A stretch of DNA of 64,000 nucleotides from Puccinia triticina. Lineage: Eukaryota > Basidiomycota > Pucciniomycetes > Pucciniales > Pucciniaceae. Each line of letters starts with the position of its first letter. Position 1 is the first letter of the stretch. The position numbers and the translations under genes are program-made. Location of the stretch: assembly GCF_026914185.1 (NCBI RefSeq), contig NC_070573.1:1860001-1924000 (forward strand), given 5' to 3'. This document shows, piece by piece, positions 43,901-55,220 of this stretch. The notes beneath the pieces were generated by a model. It saw only the letters and a list, made by a program, of their open reading frames with translations. It made no database searches and was not told the DNA's origin.

Positions 43901-46036
43901 ATCTGGAACCGAGCCATTAACAGGTCAGTCCTCCCCTTCTCACAATGCTTCCTTCAGAGGGAGGGAAGCCTTAAAAGTCTTTGAGTTTTTTTTTTTTTTT
44001 TTTTTTTGCAGAGGAAGCCCTTCGACTTCATCAGTCGAGTGAGCAAATCCTTTCGGGGAAGAGTCTCCCCCGCTCACAAGCGGGGTCGGGAAGACCAGGT
44101 GAGGGACACTTTCTGTGCTGAGCTATGAATTCGGCTCTGACGGTTGATGTTGGGTCGCAGGAGGAGATGTTGCAGCCTCGCCGCGACCGACGGACGTCGA
44201 GAGTCGAGTGACCCGATGGGAGGCGGGCGAGCCGAAGGATGAGGAGCTAGCCAGTCTGGTCGAGTCCATCAATCAACGGAACGAGGCGCGGAGCCAGGAG
44301 CTCACCGGCCTGCTGCGTGCCGTCTCGCGCGGAATCCAGGAGCACGATCGGCTGGCCGAGGCAGAGACGGCGATGGTCCGGGAGCTGAGCCGGTCCCGGC
44401 AAAGCCAGCTCGGCCGGGGCTCGCCGAGAGATTTGGGTGAGTTGGCCGGCGAGGAGTGTGGGGGATCACAGTTCAGTGCGCCTTTCGGCTCTCCCGTTAG
44501 GACCTTGCACCAGCCGACCAGCATCCGGGACGGCACCTTCTCGCCGGCACTCGAGCCGCTGAGTCATCTCCATTCACACCGACCTTCCCTAGCGGGTGAC
44601 ATGACGACCAACATACGCGAGGCTTCGGTCGCTGCTAGTCTACATGCCCAGTCGCTCATGGACAACATCCGAGCCTCGAGGGCTTCAAGTATACGTGCTA
44701 GTGTCAGAGCCGCCGAGATGGCTTCGAATGGGCCAGCCGGGCAGGATGACGCTCCGAAGCCTGGCTCAGTCGCGGGCACGGCTAAGGCGGCATCGGTGGC
44801 GGGAACGGCCAAGGCGGCATCTGTGGCGGGCACGGCTAAGGCAGCATCGGTGGCGGGAACGGCCAAGGCAGCATCGGTGGCGGGAACGGCCAAGGCGCCT
44901 TCTGCCGCAGGAACAGTCAGGGCGCCGTCTGAAGCAGGAACGGTCAGGGCGGCATCAGTGGCGGGCAGCACAAAGGCACGCTCGACTCGAACGGCCGCCA
45001 GTCTGCACGAACCCTCGGCCGCCCCACAACCCTCCGCACCGGCAAGCCGTGCCCAATCCATCGCACCCAGTCAACCGGGCACTATGGCTGCCCCCAGCAA
45101 CCACACGCAATCCCGCGCTCCAAGTGTACGCGACCCCTCCCGCGCAGCAAGTTTACGCGAGCCATCAGTAGCCGGCAACTCTCAGAATCCTGGGGCTGCC
45201 GGAAGCGCCAAGGCACCATCGGTCGCGGGAACTGCTAAGGTCGGATCGGTCGCGGGAAGCGTCAAAGCGCCATCAGCTTGTGGGACTCCCAAAGCCGGAT
45301 CGATTGCAGCAGCATCTGTCGAAACGGGCTCGGTGGCGGGAACGGCCAAGGCACCATCCGTGGCGGGAAGCAGAGCCGGATCGGCAGCAGGAACCGTCAA
45401 AGCGCCGTCCGTGGCGGGAAGCGTGCGTCCTGGGACGGTGGCTCCGAGTGTGCGGGCTCCAACGGAAGTGGTCGAGGAGCAAGAAGCGCCGCCGGCCAGC
45501 GAGCGTGCGGAATCGGTTGCCCCTCCAACTGCGGCCGACGAGGAAGCAGCCGGTGGGGACGGCGGAGAAGGGGGAGGGGACGGAGGGGAGGGAGAGGCTG
45601 CTCCGGCTGACGATGCGCCCGGCGAGGAACAGCCGGCTGGCGATGACCCTCCCGCACCTGCCGACGACACCCTCGTCAAATCGGGACCACCCACTCTCGT
45701 TGGCACTCTTGCTGGAGAAATCATCGGTGGAGACCAGCCAGTCCAGGAAGAAGATGGACACAGTTTGAGTGCTCTCCTCCTCCTCTCCTTCCTTCTCTCT
45801 ACACCCCTGATCTCGTAGAAGGGAGACTTACTCTTCCATCTTCCTTACAAAAAAAAAAACACTCGGGGTTGGGGAAAAAAAAAGAGGTAGAGCCGATGTT
45901 GAAACGTCCGATCGTTCCTACGGCCCACAATCCTTTAGGCGAATGGATCCGCTTCGGCCGCGCCGGATTCAAGTTCCACATCCTCGACCCCAGCCCTCCT
46001 CCTGAACTCGACGACGCTGCCGCCAAACTGCCCTAA
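40923..46036 (+). CDS. Large Ser/Ala/Pro-rich, 14-exon protein of unknown function
   Basis: Exons: 40923-41181, 41248-41307, 41617-41688, 41745-42047, 42324-42689, 42810-42857, 42931-43185, 43271-43348, 43438-43524, 43649-43744, 43822-43923, 44012-44098, 44161-45762, 45885-46036; 1188 residues. Every internal exon is a multiple of three and every intron splits a codon after its first base. The protein starts MDRTLLPFQSRPPL, without a signal peptide, and is mostly predicted disordered. A possible helical segment (EELASLVESINQRNEARSQE ... LAEAETAMVRELSR) lies in exon 13, followed by nine-residue repeats SVAGTAKAA/P and an acidic region. The end is compact (GEWIRFGRAGFKFHILDPSP). I recognise no domain. 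Some middle exons could be alternative (for example exon 9, acceptor AAG). Confidence 0.72.
44764..45440 (+). repeat. Coding tandem repeat, 27-bp units (SVAGTAKAA)
   Basis: Two clusters (44764-44965 and 45199-45425) of nine-residue repeats of the form SVAGTAKAA, SVAGTAKAP, SAAGTVRAP, SVAGSVKAP. Units are in frame and vary mostly at synonymous or conservative sites. The long minus-strand frames opposite are antisense shadows. Confidence 0.85.
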
Positions 46037-46740
46037 TCGACCATCGCTTATACCGGGCTTGTTTCTCTTGGCGGCCAGTGCAAGATACCCCTGTTTGTTG
46101 ATCAGGGTTGGACATTGACAGATGGGATCGTTATCACGAGTTGTTTTTCTTGGTTCCTCTTTCGCCATCAATTAACGTCTGTTCTTTTTGTCATTCTAAT
46201 CGTTTGTTGGATCTATCATCAGATTCTGAGATCTCCACTGGATCGTCAACGGTCACGATGCGCAGGGTTATGTGACTTCGTATATCCAGATCTCTGTATC
46301 TTCTGTTCTGTATCTTTCATATTTGCCTCCAAAGACACACCCACACAATCCCCTATCCATATGACGTTCAGCTATGAATAATCAAACAAATTTGATGTAT
46401 AGACTTTGATTTCTTGAATTGATGATCCTCAAGACGTGAACAACCCAGAAAAAAACATAATGTATCCCCCTCTGTTTTTTTTCTTCTTACAATTTCATAT
46501 ACCACCGCGGTAAAATACCAATATATATTGATGTGGTTGGTGGTGCTTACATGACCCAGCTCCGGTTCTTTGGCTAATTCACTCTCCAGAAGATAGCTCT
46601 GTACTTTTACCAATCTGGCCTTGGTTTTTTATTTTTGATTTCAATAGCTGAACACTTCTGCTTGTATTTAGTGGCACATCACATGACATCCACGGGTATT
46701 AAAACTTCTCTGGATGGACTTGAGACAGCCTTGGCTTCAA
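46037..46740. other. 3' flank of the large gene, no further gene seen
   Basis: AT-rich sequence with no coding signal on either strand. Confidence 0.45.
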
Positions 46741-46785
46741 CACCAGAAAAAAAAACATTGATCACTTGAGGACAAGTGACATTTG
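46741..46785. repeat. Hairpin-bearing element end T5
   Basis: Reads CACCAGAAAAAAAAACATT, then the hairpin TCACTTGAGGACAAGTGA. Same plan and near-identical hairpin to T6 and T7. No partner end was identified. Confidence 0.68.
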
Positions 46786-47029
46786 GACACCTTCAGTCAT
46801 CTATCCTGCACTGCTACACCTGGAGTATAACACAATGTTTCATGTATTTTTCTCCATTGCACACCCAGTAGCTGCACCTCATCATCTCTGCCTTGTGAAG
46901 TTGTGCAAAAATCAGCGCAGTGTGCCTGCTCAGCTTTACCAGATAAATAGCTCAGTGGAACCTAGAGAGTAGAGGATGTGTGAGCTTAACACAAGTCCCT
47001 CCCTGTGCTTGCAGGGCGCAAGGACCCTC

Positions 47030-47400
47030 CCGCTTGCACAACCATTGAGAAGAGGAACACTCTTCATGACTGGGCTCTAGTAATTGAGAGGAGTGCTTAC
47101 TCTTTTCTCAATGACCTGGGGGGAGTAAACACACCTCTTGATGACCAGAACAAAACCAATCATTGAGAGGAGAAACACACCTCTTGGTGAACAGGAGCAG
47201 ACCTGTCATGGAGGGAATCAAGTACTCATCAAGAGGAGTAAAGACTCCCCTTGATGACCAGACCAAAACATTCATCACTCCTCTTGTTGAACGGTTTGCT
47301 CCTGTCATTGGCGGAGTGTTTCTCCTCTTGATGACCAGGTCTGTTGTGGTCATTGAGAGGAGTAATTAATCCCCTCAATGACCAGAGCAGAGATTGATTA
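47030..47400. repeat. Palindromic minisatellite of CATTGAGAGGAG units
   Basis: About eight degenerate units with arms CATTGAGAGGAG and CTCCTCTTGATG around short loops, separated by GACCAGAACAAAACC-type spacers. Related arms occur in the arrays at 25088 and 55490. Confidence 0.7.
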
Positions 47401-47404
47401 CTAC

Positions 47405-48367
47405 TAGAAAAAGCTGGGAGGTACCCGTGGTACCCCCATAGGGTACCTATCAGGTGGTGCCAGGTGCGGTACCAGGTGTCTGTTTTCAGAAAAAACGACC
47501 CGGTACCTGGGTCTTGCAAAGGCACCCGGTGTGGACTCCTGTCAGGTCTGAGCTGAGGCAGTCGGGTGAGGGGATTGTGCTTGAGGGCTGCCCTCGTCGG
47601 TGGTCCTGCAAAAAGTATTGGGTACGGGTCGAAGAAATTGATAGCGGTGGGGGGGGGAGGGTTGTGAGAGGAACAAGGGATTGGAATACCCTCAGCGGGT
47701 TTGGTTGAGTGGGTTGCGGGAAAGTGAGAAGAAGGAAATGTGGATGGAATTCAAAATCTCAATGGGAGGTGATCAAAGAAGGAATTGCGCAGGAAAACTC
47801 AGAAGACTCAGGGATCTACATGATCCGGATCAATAAACTCTTTGAACTCAGAAATGATGATATTCCTCGTGGTCTGGAGGTGGATACCATGCGGATCCCT
47901 CCTCCAAGTTCAGCTGAACTTGGATTCAGGCCCGCGACATGCCGCGCGACGAGCCCTTGTGCCCGCCGCGCCCGCACAACTAAGATGAGCGGAAGAGAGA
48001 GAACAACCAAAGAAACAACCTCCACGCAAAACCAAAGAAACCAACAGACATATCAGAAAGAAACACCAACCCTCCCCCATCTCATCCTCTCCAACGCGCG
48101 CAAGTAAGAAAAAGAAAAAAAGAAAGGACATAAGGAAATGTGAAAGAAATAGAAACAAAAAAGACCAAAATAAAACAGAAACAAAACCACAAAGAGGAAG
48201 GAAAAGAAGAGAAAAGGTAAGAAGAAAAGCCTGAGACTTCTTGAGGGTGCGGCACGCGTTGCGCGGTTGGATATTGAAGGTCTTGATGATCTTGAGGCCT
48301 TTCTCCTGGTGTCTTGATCCTGAGTACGCGCCAGAACTCCACACCGGGTCCACTGGAGCCATCTCTA
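47405..48367. mobile_element. Short hAT-like non-autonomous element split by a solo LTR
   Basis: The left edge TAGAAAAAGCTGGGAGGTACC has the GGTACC-rich subterminal composition of the hAT ends at 18700-18889. The right edge GGAGCCATCTCTA is the reverse of a TAGAGATGGC terminus. Without the LTR it would be about 150 bp. No clear 8-bp target duplication, so boundaries are tentative. Confidence 0.4.
47531..48343. mobile_element. Solo LTR related to the gypsy LTRs (813 bp)
   Basis: It begins GTGGACTCCTGTCAGG and ends AACTCCACA, with CCTCCAAGTTCAGCTGAACT and a long A-rich tract in the same order as in the gypsy LTR at 6509-7256. Flanks are CCGGT (47526-47530) and CCGGG (48344-48348). The site is again CCGG. 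Confidence 0.7.
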
Positions 48368-48640
48368 GAATCAGCTGGGCCAAGACTGGTTCAAAGCTGG
48401 CGATGAGATATACACCAAATCTGAGCCTGAGCTGGAGATCAAAGCTGAGCATCAGCTGGGCACCAAATCTGAGAATGATCTGAGAGCCAAAGCTGAGTAT
48501 CAGCTGACCAGAAATGCAGATTAGTTGTCCCCAGCCAAAAACTGAGAATTGCCTGTGGAAATTTTGGAAGGTGATTAGATGGGGTGGAGATGTGGGTAAA
48601 TGGTGGGTAATCAAAACTGTTGCAAGGGATGTGGGACAAA
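48368..48640. repeat. Fragment of the GCTGAGC repeat family
   Basis: Alignable with 54940-55135 (GCTGGGCACCAAA, AAAGCTGAGTATCAGCTGAC, CCTGTGGAAATT). It lies just outside end T6, so it is a second, partial copy of the sequence inside T6-T7. Confidence 0.6.
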
Positions 48641-48954
48641 AACCCTGAAGTTCAAAGACTTGGAGTCTTGTGACACTATGGAGTGAGAAGTATATTGCTC
48701 TGATTCACTAATTAGGTAGGAAATGTTGGTACATGTAGGTGACATGTACATAGTCCTTGACTACGCAACCTGTCACACATATCTGGTAGATACTATATAG
48801 TTCATTCCAATGTGATGTAATGAACACTATCAATTCTCTGAGCTTCATCTTCAACAGGAAACTCGATAGGCAATCTTGTGTAGACTATCACCAGGAAAAA
48901 AAAATAGTCACTTGATGGCAAGTGACATGATGCAGCTTTGGTTTCTGCTCCAGA

Positions 48955-49764
48955 GCTACTCCAGCGCTGCTCCAAGTCTGCTCCACCAGCACTTGTAGAG
49001 CTTGCAGTACTGCACCAGAGCACTCAATGTGGCACAGTCAGCTGATCCTAATTTTTTCCCAGGAACAGCTGAGCAGTAGGCATTGACTGAGCCTGGGCCA
49101 AAGCTGAGCATTGGCTGAGCCTGGGCCACAGCTGAGCATTGGATATTCCAAGCCTGAAACAAATCCAAGTGTCAGCTGGACCAAGAATATTCCAAATCTG
49201 AGCATCAACTTAGCCAACAATGGTGCAAAGCTGAGCATCATCTTGGAAAAGGCTTGTGCAGAGCTTAGGATCAGCTGGGACAATACTGTTCCAAAGATTA
49301 ACACCAGCTGGGCCAAAACTTTTCAAAAGCTGAGCATCAGCTGAGCCAATGCTGGTACAAAGCTGAGCATTGGCTGAGCCAAGGCTGTTCTAAAGCTGAG
49401 TATCAGATGTTTTGAGACTATTGAAAAGATTAATATCACCTGAGCCAAGGCTGTTCCACAGCTGAGCATCAGCTGAGCCAAGGCTGGTCCACAGCTGAGC
49501 ATCAGCTGAGCATCAGCTGAGCCAAGGCTGGTCCACAGCTGAGCATTGTCTTAGCCAAGGTTGGTCCACAGCTGAGCATCAGCTGAGCATCAGCTGAGCC
49601 AAGGCTGGTCCGCAGATGAGCATAAGCTGAGCCAAGGCTGGTCCGCAGATGAGCATAAGCTGTTACAGGAGTGGTCAGACTCAGAATCTGAGCATTGGCT
49701 GGGCCAAGATTTATCCAAAGCTGAAAATCAGCTGAGCCAATACTGGTCCAAAGCTGAGCATTGG
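48955..49764. repeat. GCTGAGCATCAGCTGAGCC tandem repeat
   Basis: Degenerate tandem units such as CCAAGGCTGGTCCACAGCTG and AGCATCAGCTGAG, period about 36 bp with 13-bp sub-repeats. The array continues at 54870-55075 beyond the copia insertion. Confidence 0.72.
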
Positions 49765-50128
49765 TGTTGCGATAGACTGAGCAGCAGAAGCGAATGTTGA
49801 GCGTGTGTTGGAAGGATTAATTGCAACATGGAGAGAAAATGAAGAGGATGAGAAACAAGAGAAATACTAACCTGAGCAGCAGAAGCGAATGTTGAGCGTG
49901 TGTTGGAAGGATGAAGAAAGGTCCAACCAACACTGCTGCTCAGGTTATATAGAGACATGAGAAAGGGAGAACAAGATGTCACATGGTGTGACATAAGCGT
50001 GAAATGAAAGATTGAAGCACACAACAGATGAGACACCTCAACACCTCCCCTTGCTGAAAACTGAGGTGAACAAAAAAAAGGAAAAAGAAGTCCACAGGAA
50101 GTTGAAGAGTTTTTGACAAAGACGAGAT

Positions 50129-53100
50129 TCAAACAATGCCAAACATGGTCCGATGTTTTTCCAGAAGAATCCTTGGAAGGGGCTTGGTGAGCATATCGGC
50201 AAGCATATCATGTGTCGATACATGGATAATCTCAATTTTTCCATCTTTCACACATTCTCGAACAAAGTGGTATCGCGCGTCAATGTGTTTCGTGCGTGAG
50301 TGGTGTTCTGGATTGTTTGCGAGTGCCTCGGCGCCTTCATTATCAACGTGCAGGGGAATAGCTCTTTGTGGTCGGAGATGGAGTTCAATTAGGATGCTGC
50401 GGAGCCATAATCCTTCTTTGCACGAGTCCGATAGGGCTTTGTACTCGGATTCTGTGCTTGAAAGGGACACGGTGGCTTGTTTCCTCGATTTCCAAGAAAT
50501 TGATCCGTCGCCGATGCGGTAGGTGTACGCGGAGGTTGACCGTCTGTCTTCGCGGTCTTCAGCCCAATCAGCATCTGAGTAACCGCTGCATGTCAGATTA
50601 CCACCTAGACGGAGACGCAGTGACTTCGTTGTGTTGAGGTAGTTGAGAACGCGTACGGCGGCGAACCAGTGAGCGGCAGATGGGTCTTTCAGAAATTGGG
50701 ATAGTTTGTTGACCGCAAAAGACACGTCGGGACGGGTTGATTGAGCAACCCATAGCAGAGAGCCTATGATTTGATTGTAAGGGCCAGGAGAGGAAGGTTC
50801 ATCGGGTTTTCGACGGCGAAGATCTTTGAATTGAGAATCAGTTGGAGTCGCTGTTGAGGGAAGACTTCCAGACAGGAATTTTTCCGTGATGCTTTCGATA
50901 TAGTGGGTTTGTGACATGTAAACAAGACGATTTTTGATTTCCCTTGTGATTTTGATTGATAGGAAATGGTGTAGCTCATCGTCTGCGCTGATCTCGAAAC
51001 GGCGTCCAAGGGAGGCAATTAGATCGGTGACAAAGGAGTTTTCACCAACAATAGCCAAATCGTCAACGTGTACAGTGATGGCGCCAATGAGAGTTTTTCC
51101 TTGAAGACAAAAGTAGAGCGTAGGATCGTATTTGGATTGGTGAAGACCAAGATCCAGGAGAGCCCCATGTAGCTCGTGGTTCCACTGACGCGGCGATTGC
51201 TTCAGACCATACAAAGAACGGGTTACCTCACAGACATAGTCTGGATGGACAGAGTCTTCGAAACCTGCTGGTTGTTCCATGTATATAGGAGCGTCGAGTT
51301 GTCCATTCAAGAAGGCGGTTTTGAAATCCACCTGACGACCGGTCCACTTCCGGACAGCGAGAAGACTACATATTAGCCGCAAAGTTTCCATACGTAGCGT
51401 TGGGGAGAATACTTCATCGTAATCTTGACCACGGATTTGGGAGTAGCCCATAGCAACCAGTCTTGCTTTTAGTTTTTGTATGGTTTTGTCGGGACGCCTT
51501 TTAACTTTGAAAACCCATTTGGATTTGATAATCTTCCGTTTCTCGGGCCGGGGGACAAGACGCCAGGTCTCCATTCCTAGAAGAGAGGAGAACTCCTCGG
51601 TAGCGGCTTTTAACCATCGGTCTTTGTTGGGAGAGCGTTGAAGTTGCCGCCATGTTTTAGGGGTATCAACAGATTCCGAGGTGAGAGCTGATTTGGACCA
51701 CTGGCCAAAGCGTTCGGGTGCTTTGCGGGATCTGTTTGACCGTCGTACCGGAGGAGGAGTTGGCAATCTGGGGGGAGATGCTGGAAGAGGGATTTCTGCA
51801 GGGACAGGCGAGATTGGCCTGGTAGGCAGAGGGGGTGAAGGGGGAAGAGGAAGGCGGCAGGGAGAGTTTGTCCTGTGAGCCGGGGCCTGGGTTTGTTGCG
51901 GCGGCGGTAGCAAAGTGGCAGGGGGAAGAAGGGACGGCGGAGAAGATGGCCGAAGGAAAGGAGACGGGAGAGAAACCGGGGAAGGGGCCGACTTACTCTC
52001 AGATGAGGAGTTTTCAGGGGAGCTCGGGAGCGAAATCGTTGAAGGATGCCGGAGCTGGTTAAGAGGAGCATGTATGGATGCGGTTAGCCTTCTGTCAAAA
52101 CGGTTTTGAAGAGGGACATGAAGTGGAGGAGATTCAAGGATGGATGGAAGGGGATTGATGACAGAAATAGGCTGGGGAGTGGAGGGAGCGACAGAAGGAG
52201 CAGAAGGAGTAGGAGTGTTGACAGAAGGCCACGGAACTTCGACTACAATGTCCGGGACTGGTCCAATGACGCGATGATTGTATGGGAATACTGTATCGTG
52301 AAAAAGGACGTCTTGTGTCTTGACAACCTGTTTGTTTTGCAGATCCCAAACGCGGTAGCCATTCCCGTCGGAGAGATAGGAGAGGAAGAGAGAGGCGCGG
52401 CCCTTGGGATCCAGTTTCTTCCGGTTTGCTTCCGGAACTTTATACCATACTAAGCAGCCAAACGGATGGAGATTGTGTAGCGGAGTATGGTCAGTGTTGA
52501 GGATCGAGTTGGGAGAGTGGAAAGGGGAATAGAGTTGTAAGAATGGAGGATATGTCGGAGAGCGTCGACCCAGAACGATTTGGGGAGTTTGGATCCAAGG
52601 AGGAGACACCGAATGAGGTTACCAAAAGTCCTGTTGGCACGCTCAGCTACTCCGTTTAGTTCTGGAGAGTGTGGCGGTCCAGGCTCATGCTTAATTCCTG
52701 AATCAAGCAAGAAGTTTTCAAAAGCTTTTGAAAGATATTCGCCACCATTGTCCGAACGCAGAGAGAGAACCTTATAGCGACCATCCTTTTCGAAGGAAGC
52801 TTTGAAGATTTTGAAACAACGAAAGACTTCGCTTTTACATTTCATTGGAAAAATGAAAACAGCCTTAGAGCAATCGTCAATGAAAGTTACAAAGTATTTG
52901 TATCCCTCTCGGGAATGGACTTCAAAGGAGCCTACGTCAGAGTGGATGAGACCACCGGGAAGGGAAGAGCGATAGGAGGAACGAGAATGAAATGGAGACC
53001 GGTGCATTTTTGCCTGAATGCATACAGGACATTGTTGAACTGAAATTTCGTTCATGTGCGTGGGCTTGATGTTGTTTAAGCAGAGAAGCTTCTTGAGAGC

Positions 53101-53766
53101 TTTGAGGCCTAAATGAGATAGCCGAAGATGGTAACCCATGAGAGAGTCGTCAGCCATATGAGGAGAGTCCAGAGAGGTAGCCTGAGACGTCACCTCAGCG
53201 GTCGGAAGGTAGAAGAGATTTCCTTTGCGATAGCCACGGCCCACGAGAGAACCGGACGCGTTGAAGTCCTTGGCGTTGTATATGTCGCATGAGTCCGAGG
53301 TGAAAACGACACAAAGAGAGGAGTCACACATCCCAGCAACGGACAGAAGAGGCTCGGCCAAGCTCGGGACGACCAAAGTTTTGACCGACTTCGAGATAGT
53401 GAGTGGAAGGGACGAGGTGCCCTTGTGGGTGGCGCGAACCACCGAGTGGTCGGCGAGGCGGACAGGAGTGGTTGCAGCTTTGATGTTGGCAACTTGATCA
53501 ATGTCCGGAGTCATGCTCATGGAGCATCCAGAGTCAATATTGGCATCGACCGAGACTTTGGATACGTGGATGGTGTTGGTGTGGGCAGAAGCGTTGCCAG
53601 CGTATTCGGAACCAGAATAGTCTGATTCGTTTGCGGAGTCACTGCCAAGCTCGACAACTGTGGTTAGGCCAGCTTTGGCTTCGGGTTGAGATGGTTGACG
53701 ACCACGGTTTGAAGACTGACGACCAGGGCCACCGCGGCGATTGGAAGCTTTGTCGGAATCCGAGCG
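50129..53766 (-). pseudogene. Copia pol: protease, integrase, RT and RNase H (frameshifted)
   Basis: On the minus strand: protease-like SVDANIDSGCSMSMT (about 53540), a GAG-pre-integrase segment HLRLSHLGLKALKKL with HHCC zinc ligands (CPVCIQAKMH), and integrase with Asp in IHSDVGSF, Asp in SLRSDNGGEY and Glu in NGVAERANR. The frame then breaks near 52520-52540 and continues in another frame (LHPFGCLVWYKVP). RT at about 51500-50900 has DFKTAFLNGQLD and VHVDDLAIVG (the YxDD site with His-Val). RNase H follows (DADWAEDREDRRS, LSSTESEYKALSD, KHIDARYHFVRE), ending at 50129. One shift is the only clear pol defect. Confidence 0.9.
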
Positions 53767-53908
53767 GCGAAGGACTCCGCAATCTCAGCTTCTAAGGCCA
53801 ATGTCTCCTCCTCCAACAGCAGAAACCGTCCTCCCAGAGACAACTCACTCTACTGTTCCTTCTGCCGGATCAAGGGACATGAGCTATCAGCGTGCGAAAA
53901 TGCAGCTT
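53765..53908 (+). other. Micro-inversion carrying the copia zinc knuckle
   Basis: On the PLUS strand this segment reads KDSAISASKANVSSS and then a CCHC knuckle CSFCRIKGHELSAC (about 53853-53894), sequence that belongs in gag between the capsid part (minus, ending 53909) and the protease part (minus, starting 53764). The minus frame has no knuckle there. The segment is thus inverted in place; both breakpoints are placed to within about 5 bp. Confidence 0.7.
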
Positions 53909-54516
53909 GAATTCTGAACGATCATCAACGTTCCGTCCACGGGGAGCGAACCGAGGAGTGCTGCTGCATGAATGTCGTCGATGGTGAGGGGCTTTTTGGC
54001 GGTGATGAGAGAATTGAGTCTTTCCGCGCATAGAGCCATTTCTTTTATGTGAGCGTCCACGTCGTCGTTTGTGAGACGAAGGAGAACGAGCTTTCGTAGC
54101 CAGTAGATTCGACCTCCTGCCGTGGAATCGATATGGGCTTCTTGAAGAGCATCCCACATTCCTTTTGCATTGCTGGGGAAGGCTCGGATGAAGCGGAAGT
54201 TGTCCTGATGCACCGTTCGCACAAGGAATGAACACACATCAGAGTTGTCTTTCGCCCATCTTGCTGGTCGGTCCTCGGGTTTGACCTCCTCGAGGAGATA
54301 GCCAAGATTGATTGAGGCAAGATGAACGGAGACGGCGAATGTCCAGTTCAAGTAGTTTGAATCCGGGGCGGGAGCCTGAAGTTGGGGGATACCGGTGACT
54401 TTTAGTGAGGAGGGTTCCGAGATGTCGGGAGCAGCGATGTCTGCCATGATGAGAGGTGTTTTACTGATAGCAAGTGAAACAGCTTTGAGATTGATCCTAG
54501 GTTTGGTTGTGAACAC
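53887..54516 (-). pseudogene. Copia gag (UBN2-type capsid), cut short by the inversion
   Basis: It starts at 54516 (or at the internal MADIAAPD) and holds the copia gag core: SNYLNWTFAVSVHL, MWDALQEAH, TNDDVDAHIKEM, TIDDIHAAALLGSLP. Natural sequence ends at about 53909, after which the frame runs into the inverted segment and stops. Capsid part only; nucleocapsid missing on this strand. Confidence 0.82.
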
Positions 54517-54569
54517 ACCACGCTTCCGAGAGTCTTTTTCGCTTTTATAAAGAGGTTGCGCTGATTTAA

Positions 54570-54590
54570 GTGCAGCTGGGACTCATAACC
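54570..54590 (-). promoter_or_regulatory. Copia primer-binding site resembling the initiator tRNA-Met anticodon arm
   Basis: Directly inside the 5' LTR the plus strand reads GCAGCTGGGACTCATAACC. Apart from one extra A it matches the anticodon-arm region of initiator tRNA-Met (CTGGG-CTCATAA-CC), not a tRNA 3' end. Priming from an internally cleaved initiator tRNA half is known for Drosophila copia. Confidence 0.5.
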
Positions 54591-54874
54591 TGTTGCGATA
54601 GACTGAGCAGCAGAAGAGAATGTTGAGCGTGTGTTGGAAGGATTAATTGCAACATGGAGAGAAAATGAAGAGGATGAGAAACAAGAGAAATACTAACCTG
54701 AGCAGCAGAAGCAAATGTTGAGCGTGTGTTGGAAGGATGAAGAAAGGTCCAACCAACACTGCTGCTCAGGTTATATAGAGACATGAGAAAGGGAGAACAA
54801 GATGTCACATGGTGTGACATAAGCGTGAAATGAAAGATTGAAGCACACAACAGATGAGCCACCTCAACAATTGG

Positions 54875-55075
54875 CTGGGCCAATGATAGTCCTAATCTGA
54901 GTCTAAGCTGAGCCATGACTGGAATAAAGCTGAAAATAAGCTGGGCCAGGACTGGTTCTGATCTGGGCAACAAAGCTGAGCATGAGCTGGGCACCAAAGC
55001 TGAGCATAAGCTGGGAGCTAAAGCTGAGTATCAGCTGACCAGAAATGGGGATTAGTGGTGCCCAGCAAAAACTGA
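54875..55075. repeat. GCTGAGC tandem repeat, right part
   Basis: Continuation of the array at 48955-49764 after the copia element, followed by a short TAGATGGTGGG microsatellite (about 55100-55160). Confidence 0.7.
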
Positions 55076-55220
55076 GGATCTCCTGTGGAAATTCTTAAAC
55101 TGGTTAGATGGTGGGTAGATGGTGGGTAGATGATGGGTAGATGGTGGGTAGATGGTGGGTAGCCCGCTGGAGCTGGCATGATGTCACTTGTCATCAAGTG
55201 ACTATTTTTTTTTCCTGGTG

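Larger units (their letters stand above)
49765..54869 (-). mobile_element. Complete Ty1/copia LTR retrotransposon, minus strand
   Basis: LTRs of 279 bp at 49765-50043 and 54591-54869, each starting TGTTG and ending CAACA, differ at about three positions. The target duplication is a perfect ATTGG (49760-49764 and 54870-54874). A polypurine tract AAGGGGAGG (minus strand) abuts the 3' LTR. Order gag, protease, integrase, RT, RNase H as in copia. A frameshift and an inverted segment make this copy defective despite its young LTRs. It interrupts a GCTGAGC repeat. Confidence 0.94.
48889..55220. mobile_element. Element with inverted hairpin ends T6/T7, filled with tandem repeats and a copia insertion
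   Basis: T6 (48889) reads CACCAGGAAAAAAAAATA then the hairpin GTCACTTGATGGCAAGTGAC. T7 (ending 55220) is the reverse complement with one change in the loop; the two ends match over about 45 bases. TAT flanks both sides (48886-48888 and 55221-55223), a possible 3-bp duplication. Without the copia element it would be about 1.2 kb and wholly repeat, so non-autonomous. Confidence 0.6.

Noticed and set aside
44564..45761. Long minus-strand Ala/Thr/Pro frames
   Set aside because: Complement of the in-frame tandem repeats of the plus-strand gene.
47405..48367. Full confidence in a hAT-type element here
   Set aside because: The left end is degenerate and the flanks do not give an 8-bp duplication; kept only as a low-confidence feature.
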